A stretch of 33,988 nucleotides of DNA from a virus: positions 1-33,988 of the IMG/VR virus record IMGVR_UViG_3300019890_000014. One strand, written 5' to 3'. Numbering within the stretch: position 1 is the first letter of the stretch; every line of letters begins with the position of its first letter. The notes below the pieces were generated by a model. That model was not told the origin of the DNA. It saw only the letters and a list, made by a program, of their open reading frames with translations, and made no database searches. This document shows, piece after piece, positions 21,375-30,303 of this stretch. Both the position numbers and the translations under genes were made by a program.

Positions 21375-21928
21375 TCGTCGGCCCCGACATCTACGTCGGC
21401 GGGTGGCCTGATCGCGAGAAGGTCTGCCAAGACGCGATGCGGCCGTTCGCCAATCTGCTGAGCGTTTACACGATCGACCCGAACACTCAGCAGCAAGTCC
21501 AGGTGATGAACCCGGACAGCACCCCGCGCCGCCCGTACTTGTGTAGCTATATCCCGGACAACTTCAACGATCTGCTGCCCGTCGTCCGGTTCTATCGCGG
21601 CGGCGGTGCGTCCGATCAGGGCAAGCTGATGGATCAGGCGTCGGTCCAGATTGGTGTCATCGCCGCGACCCGCGATGACGGATGGTGGATCCTCGAGTAT
21701 CTGCGTCAGATGATGCTGGCGCTTCCCCGTTCCGGCGGCGCTGTCAAGCGCGCGGACGGCAGCACGACCTCCGTCACGGCGGTCAGCGAAATCGACGGGC
21801 CCGAGATGATTCCCGAGCTCAACCCGGACAACCGGCTGGTCGTGCACACGCTCGCGGTGACATGCCGGTTGCCACGCGAGCTGCCCGACTACGGGCCGTT
21901 CGTCACTCAGATCATGGCCGACGCCTGA
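21371..21928 (+). CDS. tail terminator protein, 185 aa
   Basis: ATG at 21371 overlaps the previous stop by 4 bases. The product has LPVVRFYRGGGASDQGKLMD followed by SVQIGVIAATRDDGWWILEY and a beta-rich C-terminus, resembling tail terminator proteins, which cap the tail tube and join it to the connector. It lies directly before the major tail protein, the normal place. Confidence 0.68.
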   Translation: MIVGPDIYVGGWPDREKVCQDAMRPFANLLSVYTIDPNTQQQVQVMNPDSTPRRPYLCSYIPDNFNDLLPVVRFYRGGGASDQGKLMDQASVQIGVIAATRDDGWWILEYLRQMMLALPRSGGAVKRADGSTTSVTAVSEIDGPEMIPELNPDNRLVVHTLAVTCRLPRELPDYGPFVTQIMADA

Positions 21929-21977
21929 CGCGCAGCCGTATCCACACACTTTCCCTCTCGGATTGGAGAGACCCCTC

Positions 21978-22937
21978 ATGACCGTTACAGGCGTGCAGCT
22001 GTTCCAGCAGATGAAGGACAAGCAGGATCCGCTGGTCCTCGCACCGCTGAATTCCCTTGTGTTCGCACACAAGTGGAGCATCGGCGCGGATTACATCCCC
22101 GACAACATTTGTGACCCGGAAACCGGTGAGCTGCTGACGTTGCCCGTCGACTGGCTGACCCTCGGCGAGCTGCAGAAGAAGGCCGGTGTCGATATGACGC
22201 CGGATCAGAAGACTTCCGATGTCGAAGGTTTGGGCTCGCTGCCCGCGCGGCGCACGATCACCACGAGCGAGGGTTTGGCGATCGACTTCACCGCGCAGGA
22301 ATGGCGCAAGGTGAACACCGAATTGTATTACGGCACCGACCTTTCGAGTACCTGGGCCAACGCGGTCAGCGGTGAATGGCGCGGGCACAAGATGGTGCAG
22401 AGCACCTCGGATTACTGGTCGATCATCGTGTTGGCTTTCGACGGCATCGTCGGCAGCGAAATCTACCCGTTCTGGATCTTCCCGAAGGTGATGAACACCA
22501 AGGCAGGGAAGATGAGCCTTGCGGACGGCTCGGAAATCGCGTTCCCGTCGACTCTGACCTGCTACCAGGACGCGGCGTACGTCTCGAGCGATGGCGTGGT
22601 GGGCTCGTTCTACGACTTCGGCGTGTCCGGTGTCGGAAACATCCCGCTCGCCAAGATCGGCGGGTTCATGGAGGTCACCGACATCACTGTCTCGCCGTCG
22701 ACTGCGACCCTGGCGCATTCGCCTGCCGGTACCAAGCAGCTGACCGTCACGGACAGCAACGGCCGCGACGTGACCGCCTACTCGACGTTCACCTCTGGCA
22801 CCCCCGACGACGCGACCGTGTCCGCGTCCGGTCTGGTCACCGCGGTGGCGGCCGGCAGCTCGGTGATCACCGCGTCCTACACCCCCGATGGTGCGGACGA
22901 GGCGCTGACGGACACCTGCACTGTCACCGTCTCCTGA
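21978..22937 (+). CDS. major tail protein with C-terminal Ig-like (Big_2) domain
   Basis: ATG at 21978 with GGAGAG upstream. Residues 1-230 have the tail tube pattern of actinophages (TTSEGLAIDFTAQEWRKVNT, WSIIVLAFDGIVGSEIYPFW, IFPKVM). Residues about 233-319 form a bacterial Ig-like group 2 domain: TDITVSPSTATLAHSPAGTK, then ATVSASGLVTAVAAGSSVIT and TCTVTVS. Such domains project from the tail surface and are often bound weakly to cell-surface sugars. A perfect 13-base hairpin follows the stop. Confidence 0.88.
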   Translation: MTVTGVQLFQQMKDKQDPLVLAPLNSLVFAHKWSIGADYIPDNICDPETGELLTLPVDWLTLGELQKKAGVDMTPDQKTSDVEGLGSLPARRTITTSEGLAIDFTAQEWRKVNTELYYGTDLSSTWANAVSGEWRGHKMVQSTSDYWSIIVLAFDGIVGSEIYPFWIFPKVMNTKAGKMSLADGSEIAFPSTLTCYQDAAYVSSDGVVGSFYDFGVSGVGNIPLAKIGGFMEVTDITVSPSTATLAHSPAGTKQLTVTDSNGRDVTAYSTFTSGTPDDATVSASGLVTAVAAGSSVITASYTPDGADEALTDTCTVTVS

Positions 22938-22943
22938 CGGCGT

Positions 22944-22979
22944 CCGGGCGGCACGCATCCTCCCGAGCGTGCCGCCCGG
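22944..22979 (+). terminator. perfect 13-bp hairpin after the major tail gene
   Basis: CCGGGCGGCACGC (22944-22956) pairs perfectly with GCGTGCCGCCCGG (22967-22979) around a 10-base loop. The hairpin starts 6 bases after the stop codon and is followed by AAAACCC, not a T-run. It probably reduces transcription into the tail chaperone genes or stabilises the upstream mRNA, so that tail tube protein is made in large amounts. A protein-binding site is an alternative. Confidence 0.7.
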
Positions 22980-23015
22980 AAAACCCTTCCACAACGACAT
23001 GTTTGGAGTTCTTGA

Positions 23016-23438
23016 ATGGCTGCTGCCGCCCCGCGCAAGCGCACTGCCGCGCGCAAGACGACTGCCGCGCGCACCGCACCGAAATCGCCGAACCTCGAGG
23101 CGTTCGAGCGGCTACGCGAGCGGGCCCGCGCGACCCCGTACCAGCTGGCCGAGGCCACCGGGCGCGCGTTCGTGGTTCCCGGTATCGAGCCGCCGATCGA
23201 GGCACACTGGCCCAAGTCGCTCGCTGGACGTGAAGCGTTCCACGAGGCCGCGCGAAGCATGAACTTCTTCGCAATGCTGCGCACGGTCCTGACACCCGCG
23301 GACTATGCGCGTGTGCTGAGCGTATTCGACCAGTTCGACGACTCCGGCGAGCTGCTGATCGGCCTCACCATGGCCATCATCGACCACTTCAACGGCGCGG
23401 GCGCGGGGGATGCCCCGGGGGGTTCTACGCCCTCGTAG
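23016..23438 (+). CDS. tail assembly chaperone, short form (gpG-like)
   Basis: ATG at 23016 with TTGGAG upstream. The 140-aa product has a basic, disordered N-terminus, then a helical chaperone domain (FERLRERARATPYQLAEATG, then MNFFAMLRTVLTPADYARV) and a C-terminal acidic Gly-rich end. It lies between major tail and tape measure genes, the fixed place of tail assembly chaperones. Near the end a slippery run lets some ribosomes change frame to make the longer form. Confidence 0.82.
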   Translation: MAAAAPRKRTAARKTTAARTAPKSPNLEAFERLRERARATPYQLAEATGRAFVVPGIEPPIEAHWPKSLAGREAFHEAARSMNFFAMLRTVLTPADYARVLSVFDQFDDSGELLIGLTMAIIDHFNGAGAGDAPGGSTPS

Positions 23439-23872
23439 AGCTCGTCGGAGCCTACGGGGGCCCGCTGCGCATCGACCTGCGTCGCCAGTTCGGCATCGAC
23501 CTGAACGAGTTCCTGCGCGGCGAACGCAATTGGCTCGAGCTGCATGAGTTCATCGATGACCTGCGCGGGGGCGGCTCCCGATATCGCGCGGCCCGGCTGC
23601 GCGATCCGCAGCTGATCGAGTACATGGCGACCAGGGCGCTGCCGAAGAAACCGCCGCCGCCGCCGCTCGAGGAGTTCGATCCCATCCGCGGCGAGCTGGC
23701 GAACATGCAGGACATCCTGTGGCGGATCCTCTACGCCACCATGCGCGCCGACCCGAAGGGCGCGCCGACGGCCGCACGGCCTGAAATGCCTTGGGAAGCA
23801 AGGCAAAACGAGTTGCTGGCCGCGAAATCTCTGCACCTGCGCTCAATCCTGGTTCCGTGGGAGGTGAACTGA
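23016..23872 (+). CDS. tail assembly chaperone, frameshifted long form (gpGT-like)
   Basis: Frame 0 runs from 23016 to the slippery site at 23414-23423, then continues in the -1 frame to the stop at 23870-23872, giving about 285 residues (136 before the shift, 149 after). In the -1 frame the sequence directly after the slip is FYALVELVGAYGGPLRIDLR, then LNEFLRGERNWLELHEFIDD and a C-terminal ILWRILYATMRADPKGAPTA; there are no stops and the protein sequence looks natural. The second part corresponds to lambda gpT, joined by frameshifting to gpG. Both forms chaperone the tape measure protein during tail assembly. Confidence 0.83.
23414..23423 (+). promoter_or_regulatory. programmed -1 ribosomal frameshift site
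   Basis: The sequence CCCGGGGGGT spans two overlapping heptamers of the type X XXY YYZ in the frame of the upstream gene: C CCG GGG at 23414-23420 and G GGG GGT at 23417-23423. A -1 slip on either leads to the open downstream frame. The 0-frame stop TAG is only 13 bases beyond. Tail chaperone frameshifting is a conserved feature of long-tailed phages; the exact slip point is not decided by eye. Confidence 0.8.
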
Positions 23873-23875
23873 CTC

Positions 23876-26800
23876 TTGGCTGACAAGACCGCTGGCAATG
23901 CCGGTATCGAGCTGCACCCGGACTTCGCGAAGTTCATCGACGAGCTCCGCGGTGGCCTGGAGGGGATCGACGCCAGTCTCAGCGTCGAGATCTCCGCGGA
24001 CACCGCGAAAGCCACCGCCGACATGGAGCGGTGGCGCGCGGAGCAGAACGGAAAGCCGGTCGCGCTCGGGGTCGATCTCGACACCGAGCGGGCGCGCGTG
24101 GGGCTCGACGAGCTCACCCGAGCACGCGTCGCTCTCATCGAAGCCCGTACCGAAGGCGTGGAGCAGCAGCGCGCGCAGCTCGACGAGCTCACCCGGGCCC
24201 GGATCGCGCAGGTGCAGGCGCGCACCGAGGGGACCGCCGCGGTACAGGCGCAGCTGGCCGAACTCGCGCGCACACGCACCGCTCGCGTCCAGGCCCGCCT
24301 GGATCAGACGACCGCGAGCAGAGCTAAACGCGACCTGGACAGCGTCCTGAGCGACCTGAAAAGCGCCGCTACTCTCAGCGTGAAGATCGTGGGCGTTGTC
24401 GGCGGCGCTGCTGTGATCTCGGATCTGCTGGCCGTCGCCGACGCGGCCGGCCAAGCCTCACGCGCCCTGGCGCTGCTGCCTGCGGCAGGCGGTGCCCTGG
24501 CGTTCGGTGGGATCTCCGCGGCGATCGGCGCGCACGGCATCGCGGGTGCGTTCAAGGCAGTCAGCTCCGCCGACGCGGATCCGGCAGCCAACGCCACCAC
24601 GCAGCGTGACGCGCTGAATTCTGTTGCCGAGGCGCAGTATCAGGTCGGCGAAGCCCAGCGCGCCAGCCAGACCGACGCGCGCGAACTCGCCCTCGACGAG
24701 CAGAACCTCAACACCGCATACACCGAGGCGAGCCGCTCCATCCGCGACATGAACCTGTCGCTGGAGGAGCAGAAACTCAACGTCACCGACGCCTCGCTCG
24801 CCGTCGATGAGGCCGCCAAGAACCTGCAAAAGGTGCAGTTCGATCCGACCGCCGGCGCCGATGAGCGCAAGCAGGCGCTCGACGACTATCAGCGTGCGGT
24901 CATCGGCTCGCAGCAGGCGCAGAACAAGCTCGGTGACGCCACCCAGGACACCGCCGCCGCGGACGCGAAGGGCGTCGCCGGATCCGCTGCCGTCGTGCAG
25001 GCGAAGCAGAAAGTGTCCGACGGAATCCAGGCTGAGGCCGACGCCGCGCATTCGCTGCAGCAGGCTCTGGTCGGTGTCACCAAGGCCGAGAGTGATCTCG
25101 CGCAAGGCGGCGGCCAGTCGAAGATCGATGCGGCATTGGCGAAGCTGTCGCCGAAAGCGAAAGAGCTTGTCGCCGATGTGCATTCGATTGGGCCCGCATG
25201 GACCGATGTAGAGCATGCGGGCCAGGATGCGCTGACCAACAGCCTCGGCCCGGCGATCAAGAATCTCGCGGCCGAAGATTTGCCCGCGTTCAAGGCCGGT
25301 GTCGTCGGTGTCAATGAGGCACTCAACACGGGTCTGCGCGCCACCATCGAAGAACTTACGACACCGCAGAGCAAAGCGAATCTCGGCGTCTTCCTTGACA
25401 ATACGGTCGCTGGATTCAAGAACGCGTCTGGTGCCGCTGCACCATTCACGCAGGCCATCACCACACTGACGGCCGCAGGGTCGAAGGAGCTCCCCGCGCT
25501 CGGGCAGGCCGTCGACGACATGGCGACCAAGTTCGACAACCTCATTCTGCGCACCACCTCGGACGGCGAGTTCGACGCCTGGATGAAACAGGGCATCACC
25601 TCGGCTGAACAGCTCGGCGGGATCCTCGAGCACCTCGGCTCATCGGTGGCGAGCGTGTTCCGCGCGGCCGGCGACGGCGGCTCGATCACGCAGTCCCTCG
25701 ACGACCTCACCGGCAAGATGTCGGCATTCCTCAAGAGCACGCAGGGACAGACGGAACTGGGGTCGATATTCACCGAATTGCGCCAGGGCGCACAGGATGT
25801 CGAACCGCTGCTGAAGGATCTGCCCGGTCTGCTGCACGGTGTCATCGAGGGCACACAGCTGTGGGGCAGTGTCGCAGGGCCGATCCTGCACGAGATCGCG
25901 GGCCTCCTGGCTGATCACCCGCGCCTGGTGGAGCTGGCGATCGCCGCATATCTCGGATTCAAGACGGTCAAGCCGGTGCTCGACGGCGCGAAGCTGGCGG
26001 TCGACCTCCTGGCGAAGAGCGCGGGCGGCGCGGCCGAGGGGTCCGGCGGTCTCGGCAAGCTGAAGGCTGCTGGTTCCGGTTTGGTCGGCCTGCTCGGGAA
26101 CCCGTGGACGGTCGCAATCACCGGTGCTGCAGTCGGGTTCCTGACGTTCGAGGAGTCCGCGGACCGCACCACCTCCGCTATGCAGCGGTATAGCACGCAA
26201 GCGCAGCAGACGATCCAGGACGACAGCAATCTGCAGAAGGCCCTGCAAACCTCGGGCGGCAACCTCGACTCCGGTGCGCTGTCGGCCATCACGCAGAATG
26301 TCCAGAATCTGCGGCAGGGGTACGCCGACAACGCCCGCGACCTTCCGGGGTTGATAGACAAGGCTCAGCAGGGGCTGACCGGGATCTCGGCCTCGTGGAC
26401 CGGCATCGGCACCACAGCGCTGCAGAACGATCGCACACGCGATGATGAGGACCAGGCCAGCAAAGCCTCGCAGGACGCACTGAACAGCATCGGCCTGTCG
26501 AATGATCAGCTCACGCAAAAGATCACGGGCAGTAAACCCGCATTCGATGCGATGGTCGACCAGCTCTCGAAGATGGGCCAGGGCGGCAAGGACGCAGCCG
26601 GCGACCTGCAGGGGCTGCGCGACGAGTGGGCGATCGATGCGGCGTCGGTGTCACCGGTCACCGCCGCGATCAAAGATCTCGGCGGCGCGCAGCAGAACGC
26701 CGCCGCCGAGACCGACGCCGCCACCGACGCTCTCGTGCGTCAGCAGCAGAACGCTCTGACCCTCGAGAGCGCACAGGACAAACTCGACACGGCGCTGCGT

Positions 26801-29401
26801 TCGCTGGGAACGAGCGCGCAGACGGCTGGCGGCGCGGTGATCGACGCCTCCGGCACGATCGACAAGACCACCCAAGCGGGCCATAACCTCTTCGATTTGA
26901 TCACCAACCAGTTGGTTCCCGCATGGGACAACGTCACCACCGCGACGATCGACAACGCCAAACGAAACGGCGAGAACGCCGACCAAGCTCAGCAGGCCGG
27001 AAAGAAAGCATCTGATGCCGCCCGCGACTCGGCGGAGAAGTCAATCGAGTCGATGGGGTACACCCAAACCCAGGCCGATCAGCTGCTGCAGCACTATCAG
27101 CCGCTGGCGAAGAACTACAACGCCACGATCACGGCAGACACGTCGCAGGCGACGGCGGCCCTGCAGACGTATGAGCAGCGCCTCGACGACATCCAGAAAA
27201 GGGAGGGAAGCCTCCCGTTCTTGTTGCAACCTCTCAGTGCTGGACTCGGAGCGTCGGACCAATACCGCCCGCAATTCCCGAGCACCCAATCCATCCCCGG
27301 CGCGCCGTCGCCGGTGCCTCCATGGCTGTCGGGTGTCGTCGGCCACGCGACCGGCGGCCAGCTGAGCGGCCCCGGAACCGGCACCTCGGATTCGATGATC
27401 ATCCGGGCGAGCAACAAGGAATATCTGTCACGCGAGGCCTCGGTCGACAAATACGGCGTCAGGTTTTATGACGCGCTGAACGCGGGTGCGATCGATCCGA
27501 GGCTTGTCGCGATGCTGCCCGGGTATGCGACCGGCGGCCAGCCCGGCAGCACTCCGGCGTCGCCGGGCACCTCGGCTCCCACCTCGGCCGGCAACAACAT
27601 CGCCGCGGTGATCGCGCTCGCCCAGGCCCTCGCCGACCAACCGTACGGCGGCGCGCTGGACTGCTCGGGCTTGATCTCCCAGCTGGCGCTGAAGGCCGAT
27701 GGTCTGGATCCGTCCAGCGGCCGGATGGCGACCAGCACGGAGGGCCCGTGGCTCGGTGCGCTGGGCTGGACGATCGGAACCGGTTCCGGCAACGGCGTAT
27801 TCAGCGTCGGCTGGGTGGATGATCCGTCGATGCCGGGCGGTGGCCACACCGCGGGCACACTCCCGGACGGCGAAAACGTCGAGGCGTCCGGGAGTGCGAA
27901 CAAGGTGTTGCTCGGGCCCGGCGCGCTCGGCTCGAACGCCAATCTTTTCACGCAGCACGCCTACCTCAACATGAGCAGCGCGACGGTGAACACCGCCGAC
28001 GGCGGCCTCGGTGCGCCCGCGCCCGGGACGTTGGCCGCGCCGACGCCGGGCGTGAACTCGACCTCGGTACTCAATCCGCAGGTCGGTGCGCCCGCCCCGC
28101 AGTCCGATCAGCAGCTCGAGGTCGTGCAGGACCGAGCCGCATTCGATTCGGCCAACTCGCAGCGCAATTCGGTTTATGCCGATCCGAAGTCCACGCAGCA
28201 GGACAAGACCGCGGCCGACTACGCGTACAACAAGGCCGCCAACACATTGGGCTCGACGCAGCAACAGCAAAGTTCCGGCGCTGCAACACTTTTCAGCGCT
28301 CAGGGTGCGGGAACCGCGCTCGGTATCGGCATCGGCTCGGTCATCGGTTCCGCGATCGGCGCCTCGATCCCGAGCGGCCAGGGCGCGGCGGTGAACGCAG
28401 GAATCGGTGGCCAGTTCGGCAACAAGTTCGGTGGCGGCCTGGGTGGCATCCTCGCCGGTGGCCTCCTGAGTTCCCTCGGGCTGGATCAGTCGGTCCTGTC
28501 CGAGGGCAACGCATGGAACCAGGCGTTCCAGCAGGGCGTCGCGGCGTCCGGTGCCGCGTCCGGTCCCGCTGGCGCGGGCTTGGGCGCGCTCGGGTACACG
28601 CCCCAGAATTTGCCGACGATCGTGACGACTACGACGCAGCAGGGCTCGCCCACTAATCCGGCGACCGGGAATGTCCCTGTAGGTATCGCCACGAATGCTG
28701 CGCTCGCGCACGCCTATGTGCCTGGCGGGGGTGCGAAGCAGTGGTTCAACACCGCTCAGGGCGTCCTGGCGGCTACCGGCCGCAACGCTGCCGACGCCGG
28801 TATCACCGTGGAGCAAATTCAGGACGAGTCCGGGGGCGATCCCGAGGCGGTCAACACCTACGACTCGAACGCGGCAGCCGGCCATCCATCGAAGGGACTG
28901 TTGCAGCTGATCGACGCCACATTCGCGGCCTTCGTAGATCCGCGGTTCCCGGGCGATGTCACCACGCCGACCGCGAACATCGCCGCGGGCCTGAACTATG
29001 TGGACAGCAAATATGGTGGGCCGGAGAAGATTTGGCCCACCACGGCCGGATATGCGGACGGTGGCTGGCTGGGCGGTCCGGGTGGTCCGCGCTCGGACAG
29101 CGTCCCGATGATGTGGTGGGGCAGCAACGGCGAATATCTGCATGTCACGAACGCGCAAGGGGCGCAACAGAATGCGCCGTTCTTGGACGCCATGAACTCC
29201 GGTGCCCAGTTCCAGCCGCTCCCGATGCCCACGAACTACGACCCGGCCGCCATGGCCGGTGCTGGGAGTGGGGAAACGCATTACCACAACGACGTGAATG
29301 TCCATGACCCCCGGATCATGGACATGCGGGAGTTCATGGACCACCTCAACCAGCAGCAGGCGCGCGCGACGCTGGGAGGGATGGGGACATGGTCCGCATG
29401 A
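23876..29401 (+). CDS. tape measure protein with NlpC/P60-like and lytic transglycosylase domains
   Basis: TTG at 23876 is the best start: it lies 3 bases after the chaperone stop, has GGAGGTG upstream, and the next residues (ADKTAGNAGIELHPDFAKFI) are typical. The 1841-aa product is helical and repetitive for about 1100 residues and contains several hydrophobic segments. Residues about 1239-1360 resemble an NlpC/P60 peptidase (GGALDCSGLISQLAL with Cys1263, and GGHTAGTLPDGENVEA with His1324). A Gly-zipper segment follows (about 1478-1535), then an SLT lytic transglycosylase domain (about 1627-1720) with IQDESGGDPEAVNTYDSNAA and likely catalytic Glu1651, then GLLQLIDATFAAF. The protein sets tail length and its enzyme domains probably open peptidoglycan during DNA entry. 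Confidence 0.92.
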   Translation: MADKTAGNAGIELHPDFAKFIDELRGGLEGIDASLSVEISADTAKATADMERWRAEQNGKPVALGVDLDTERARVGLDELTRARVALIEARTEGVEQQRAQLDELTRARIAQVQARTEGTAAVQAQLAELARTRTARVQARLDQTTASRAKRDLDSVLSDLKSAATLSVKIVGVVGGAAVISDLLAVADAAGQASRALALLPAAGGALAFGGISAAIGAHGIAGAFKAVSSADADPAANATTQRDALNSVAEAQYQVGEAQRASQTDARELALDEQNLNTAYTEASRSIRDMNLSLEEQKLNVTDASLAVDEAAKNLQKVQFDPTAGADERKQALDDYQRAVIGSQQAQNKLGDATQDTAAADAKGVAGSAAVVQAKQKVSDGIQAEADAAHSLQQALVGVTKAESDLAQGGGQSKIDAALAKLSPKAKELVADVHSIGPAWTDVEHAGQDALTNSLGPAIKNLAAEDLPAFKAGVVGVNEALNTGLRATIEELTTPQSKANLGVFLDNTVAGFKNASGAAAPFTQAITTLTAAGSKELPALGQAVDDMATKFDNLILRTTSDGEFDAWMKQGITSAEQLGGILEHLGSSVASVFRAAGDGGSITQSLDDLTGKMSAFLKSTQGQTELGSIFTELRQGAQDVEPLLKDLPGLLHGVIEGTQLWGSVAGPILHEIAGLLADHPRLVELAIAAYLGFKTVKPVLDGAKLAVDLLAKSAGGAAEGSGGLGKLKAAGSGLVGLLGNPWTVAITGAAVGFLTFEESADRTTSAMQRYSTQAQQTIQDDSNLQKALQTSGGNLDSGALSAITQNVQNLRQGYADNARDLPGLIDKAQQGLTGISASWTGIGTTALQNDRTRDDEDQASKASQDALNSIGLSNDQLTQKITGSKPAFDAMVDQLSKMGQGGKDAAGDLQGLRDEWAIDAASVSPVTAAIKDLGGAQQNAAAETDAATDALVRQQQNALTLESAQDKLDTALRSLGTSAQTAGGAVIDASGTIDKTTQAGHNLFDLITNQLVPAWDNVTTATIDNAKRNGENADQAQQAGKKASDAARDSAEKSIESMGYTQTQADQLLQHYQPLAKNYNATITADTSQATAALQTYEQRLDDIQKREGSLPFLLQPLSAGLGASDQYRPQFPSTQSIPGAPSPVPPWLSGVVGHATGGQLSGPGTGTSDSMIIRASNKEYLSREASVDKYGVRFYDALNAGAIDPRLVAMLPGYATGGQPGSTPASPGTSAPTSAGNNIAAVIALAQALADQPYGGALDCSGLISQLALKADGLDPSSGRMATSTEGPWLGALGWTIGTGSGNGVFSVGWVDDPSMPGGGHTAGTLPDGENVEASGSANKVLLGPGALGSNANLFTQHAYLNMSSATVNTADGGLGAPAPGTLAAPTPGVNSTSVLNPQVGAPAPQSDQQLEVVQDRAAFDSANSQRNSVYADPKSTQQDKTAADYAYNKAANTLGSTQQQQSSGAATLFSAQGAGTALGIGIGSVIGSAIGASIPSGQGAAVNAGIGGQFGNKFGGGLGGILAGGLLSSLGLDQSVLSEGNAWNQAFQQGVAASGAASGPAGAGLGALGYTPQNLPTIVTTTTQQGSPTNPATGNVPVGIATNAALAHAYVPGGGAKQWFNTAQGVLAATGRNAADAGITVEQIQDESGGDPEAVNTYDSNAAAGHPSKGLLQLIDATFAAFVDPRFPGDVTTPTANIAAGLNYVDSKYGGPEKIWPTTAGYADGGWLGGPGGPRSDSVPMMWWGSNGEYLHVTNAQGAQQNAPFLDAMNSGAQFQPLPMPTNYDPAAMAGAGSGETHYHNDVNVHDPRIMDMREFMDHLNQQQARATLGGMGTWSA

Positions 29402-30303
29402 TCGACCGCTCGCAATATCTGCGACTTACGCTGTCCAGCAAGATATCCGGCCGCAGCTGGAACCTCACCGACGGCACCGAAGGCGCTGAGATCCAAAAGA
29501 ATACAAGCCAGCTGCTCACCGACGCGGATGCGGACACCTACTGGATCAAATCCATCTACGGACAGTCGTATCAGGGGTCGGGCTGGAAGCAGCGCAAGCC
29601 CACCTTCGGCGTGAACATTCACCATCCGGACCCGGATCAGTGGATGCAGATCGAATCTGATTTCCGGGATGACCTGGGAATGTTCGACGACACCTTCACG
29701 GTCACGGCCGAAGCGCCCCGCTCGACACGCACTCTCGACATGCGCCTCTACCAGGCACCCGACAGTTACTCGAAAGGCGCATGGGAGGGTAAAAGCCCGT
29801 TCCTGTACGACACCTCGACGATGGCGATCATGGCCGCGTGTGAGCGGCCGTTCTGGGTCGGCAACGCGCTGGTCTACCCGTGCACCTTCCCCACCGGGAA
29901 CGGCACGCTTCTGATTTGGGTGGCCAACTACGGCAACGTCCCGATCTGGCTGCGATGGAAGCTGCCCGCACCGGGCACGTGGACGGTCCCCGACTACTCG
30001 TGGGGGCAAGAGTTGAAGTTCGGGCGCGCGACAGGGCAGGACGCGACGCGCACCGTCACCTTAGACCCCTTGCTCTCGGGCGAAGATCTGGACCTGAACA
30101 CCGACAAGTTCGAGAAACTGATGGTATCGGCGTCGGCGCTGCCCACCGAGCAGCGCAATTTCGGCGCGCAATTCATGTATCCGGTCGCGCCACGCACGCC
30201 TCCGACGCAGATCCCTCTCGAGCTGGTGGGCGGCAACGCGGGTGCGACCGCGTATGTGGTGTGTCCGCAGTGGTTTTCGCGGCCGTGGGGTGTGTCGTTG
30301 TGA
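29389..30303 (+). CDS. minor tail protein (distal-tail-like), 304 aa
   Basis: ATG at 29389 overlaps the tape measure end by 13 bases. The product begins MVRMIDRSQYLRLTLSSKIS and has a GRSWNLTDGTEGAEIQ segment and the pattern WKQRKPTFGVNIHHPDPDQW found in actinophage minor tail proteins encoded after the tape measure. The C-terminal half is beta-rich (LLIWVANYGNVPIWLRWKLP). A distal tail role is inferred from gene order. Confidence 0.77.
   Translation: MVRMIDRSQYLRLTLSSKISGRSWNLTDGTEGAEIQKNTSQLLTDADADTYWIKSIYGQSYQGSGWKQRKPTFGVNIHHPDPDQWMQIESDFRDDLGMFDDTFTVTAEAPRSTRTLDMRLYQAPDSYSKGAWEGKSPFLYDTSTMAIMAACERPFWVGNALVYPCTFPTGNGTLLIWVANYGNVPIWLRWKLPAPGTWTVPDYSWGQELKFGRATGQDATRTVTLDPLLSGEDLDLNTDKFEKLMVSASALPTEQRNFGAQFMYPVAPRTPPTQIPLELVGGNAGATAYVVCPQWFSRPWGVSL

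Noticed and set aside
27428-29344. Long - strand frame opposite the tape measure gene
   Set aside because: No domain, skewed Arg/Gly composition, and the + strand frame has recognisable hydrolase motifs.
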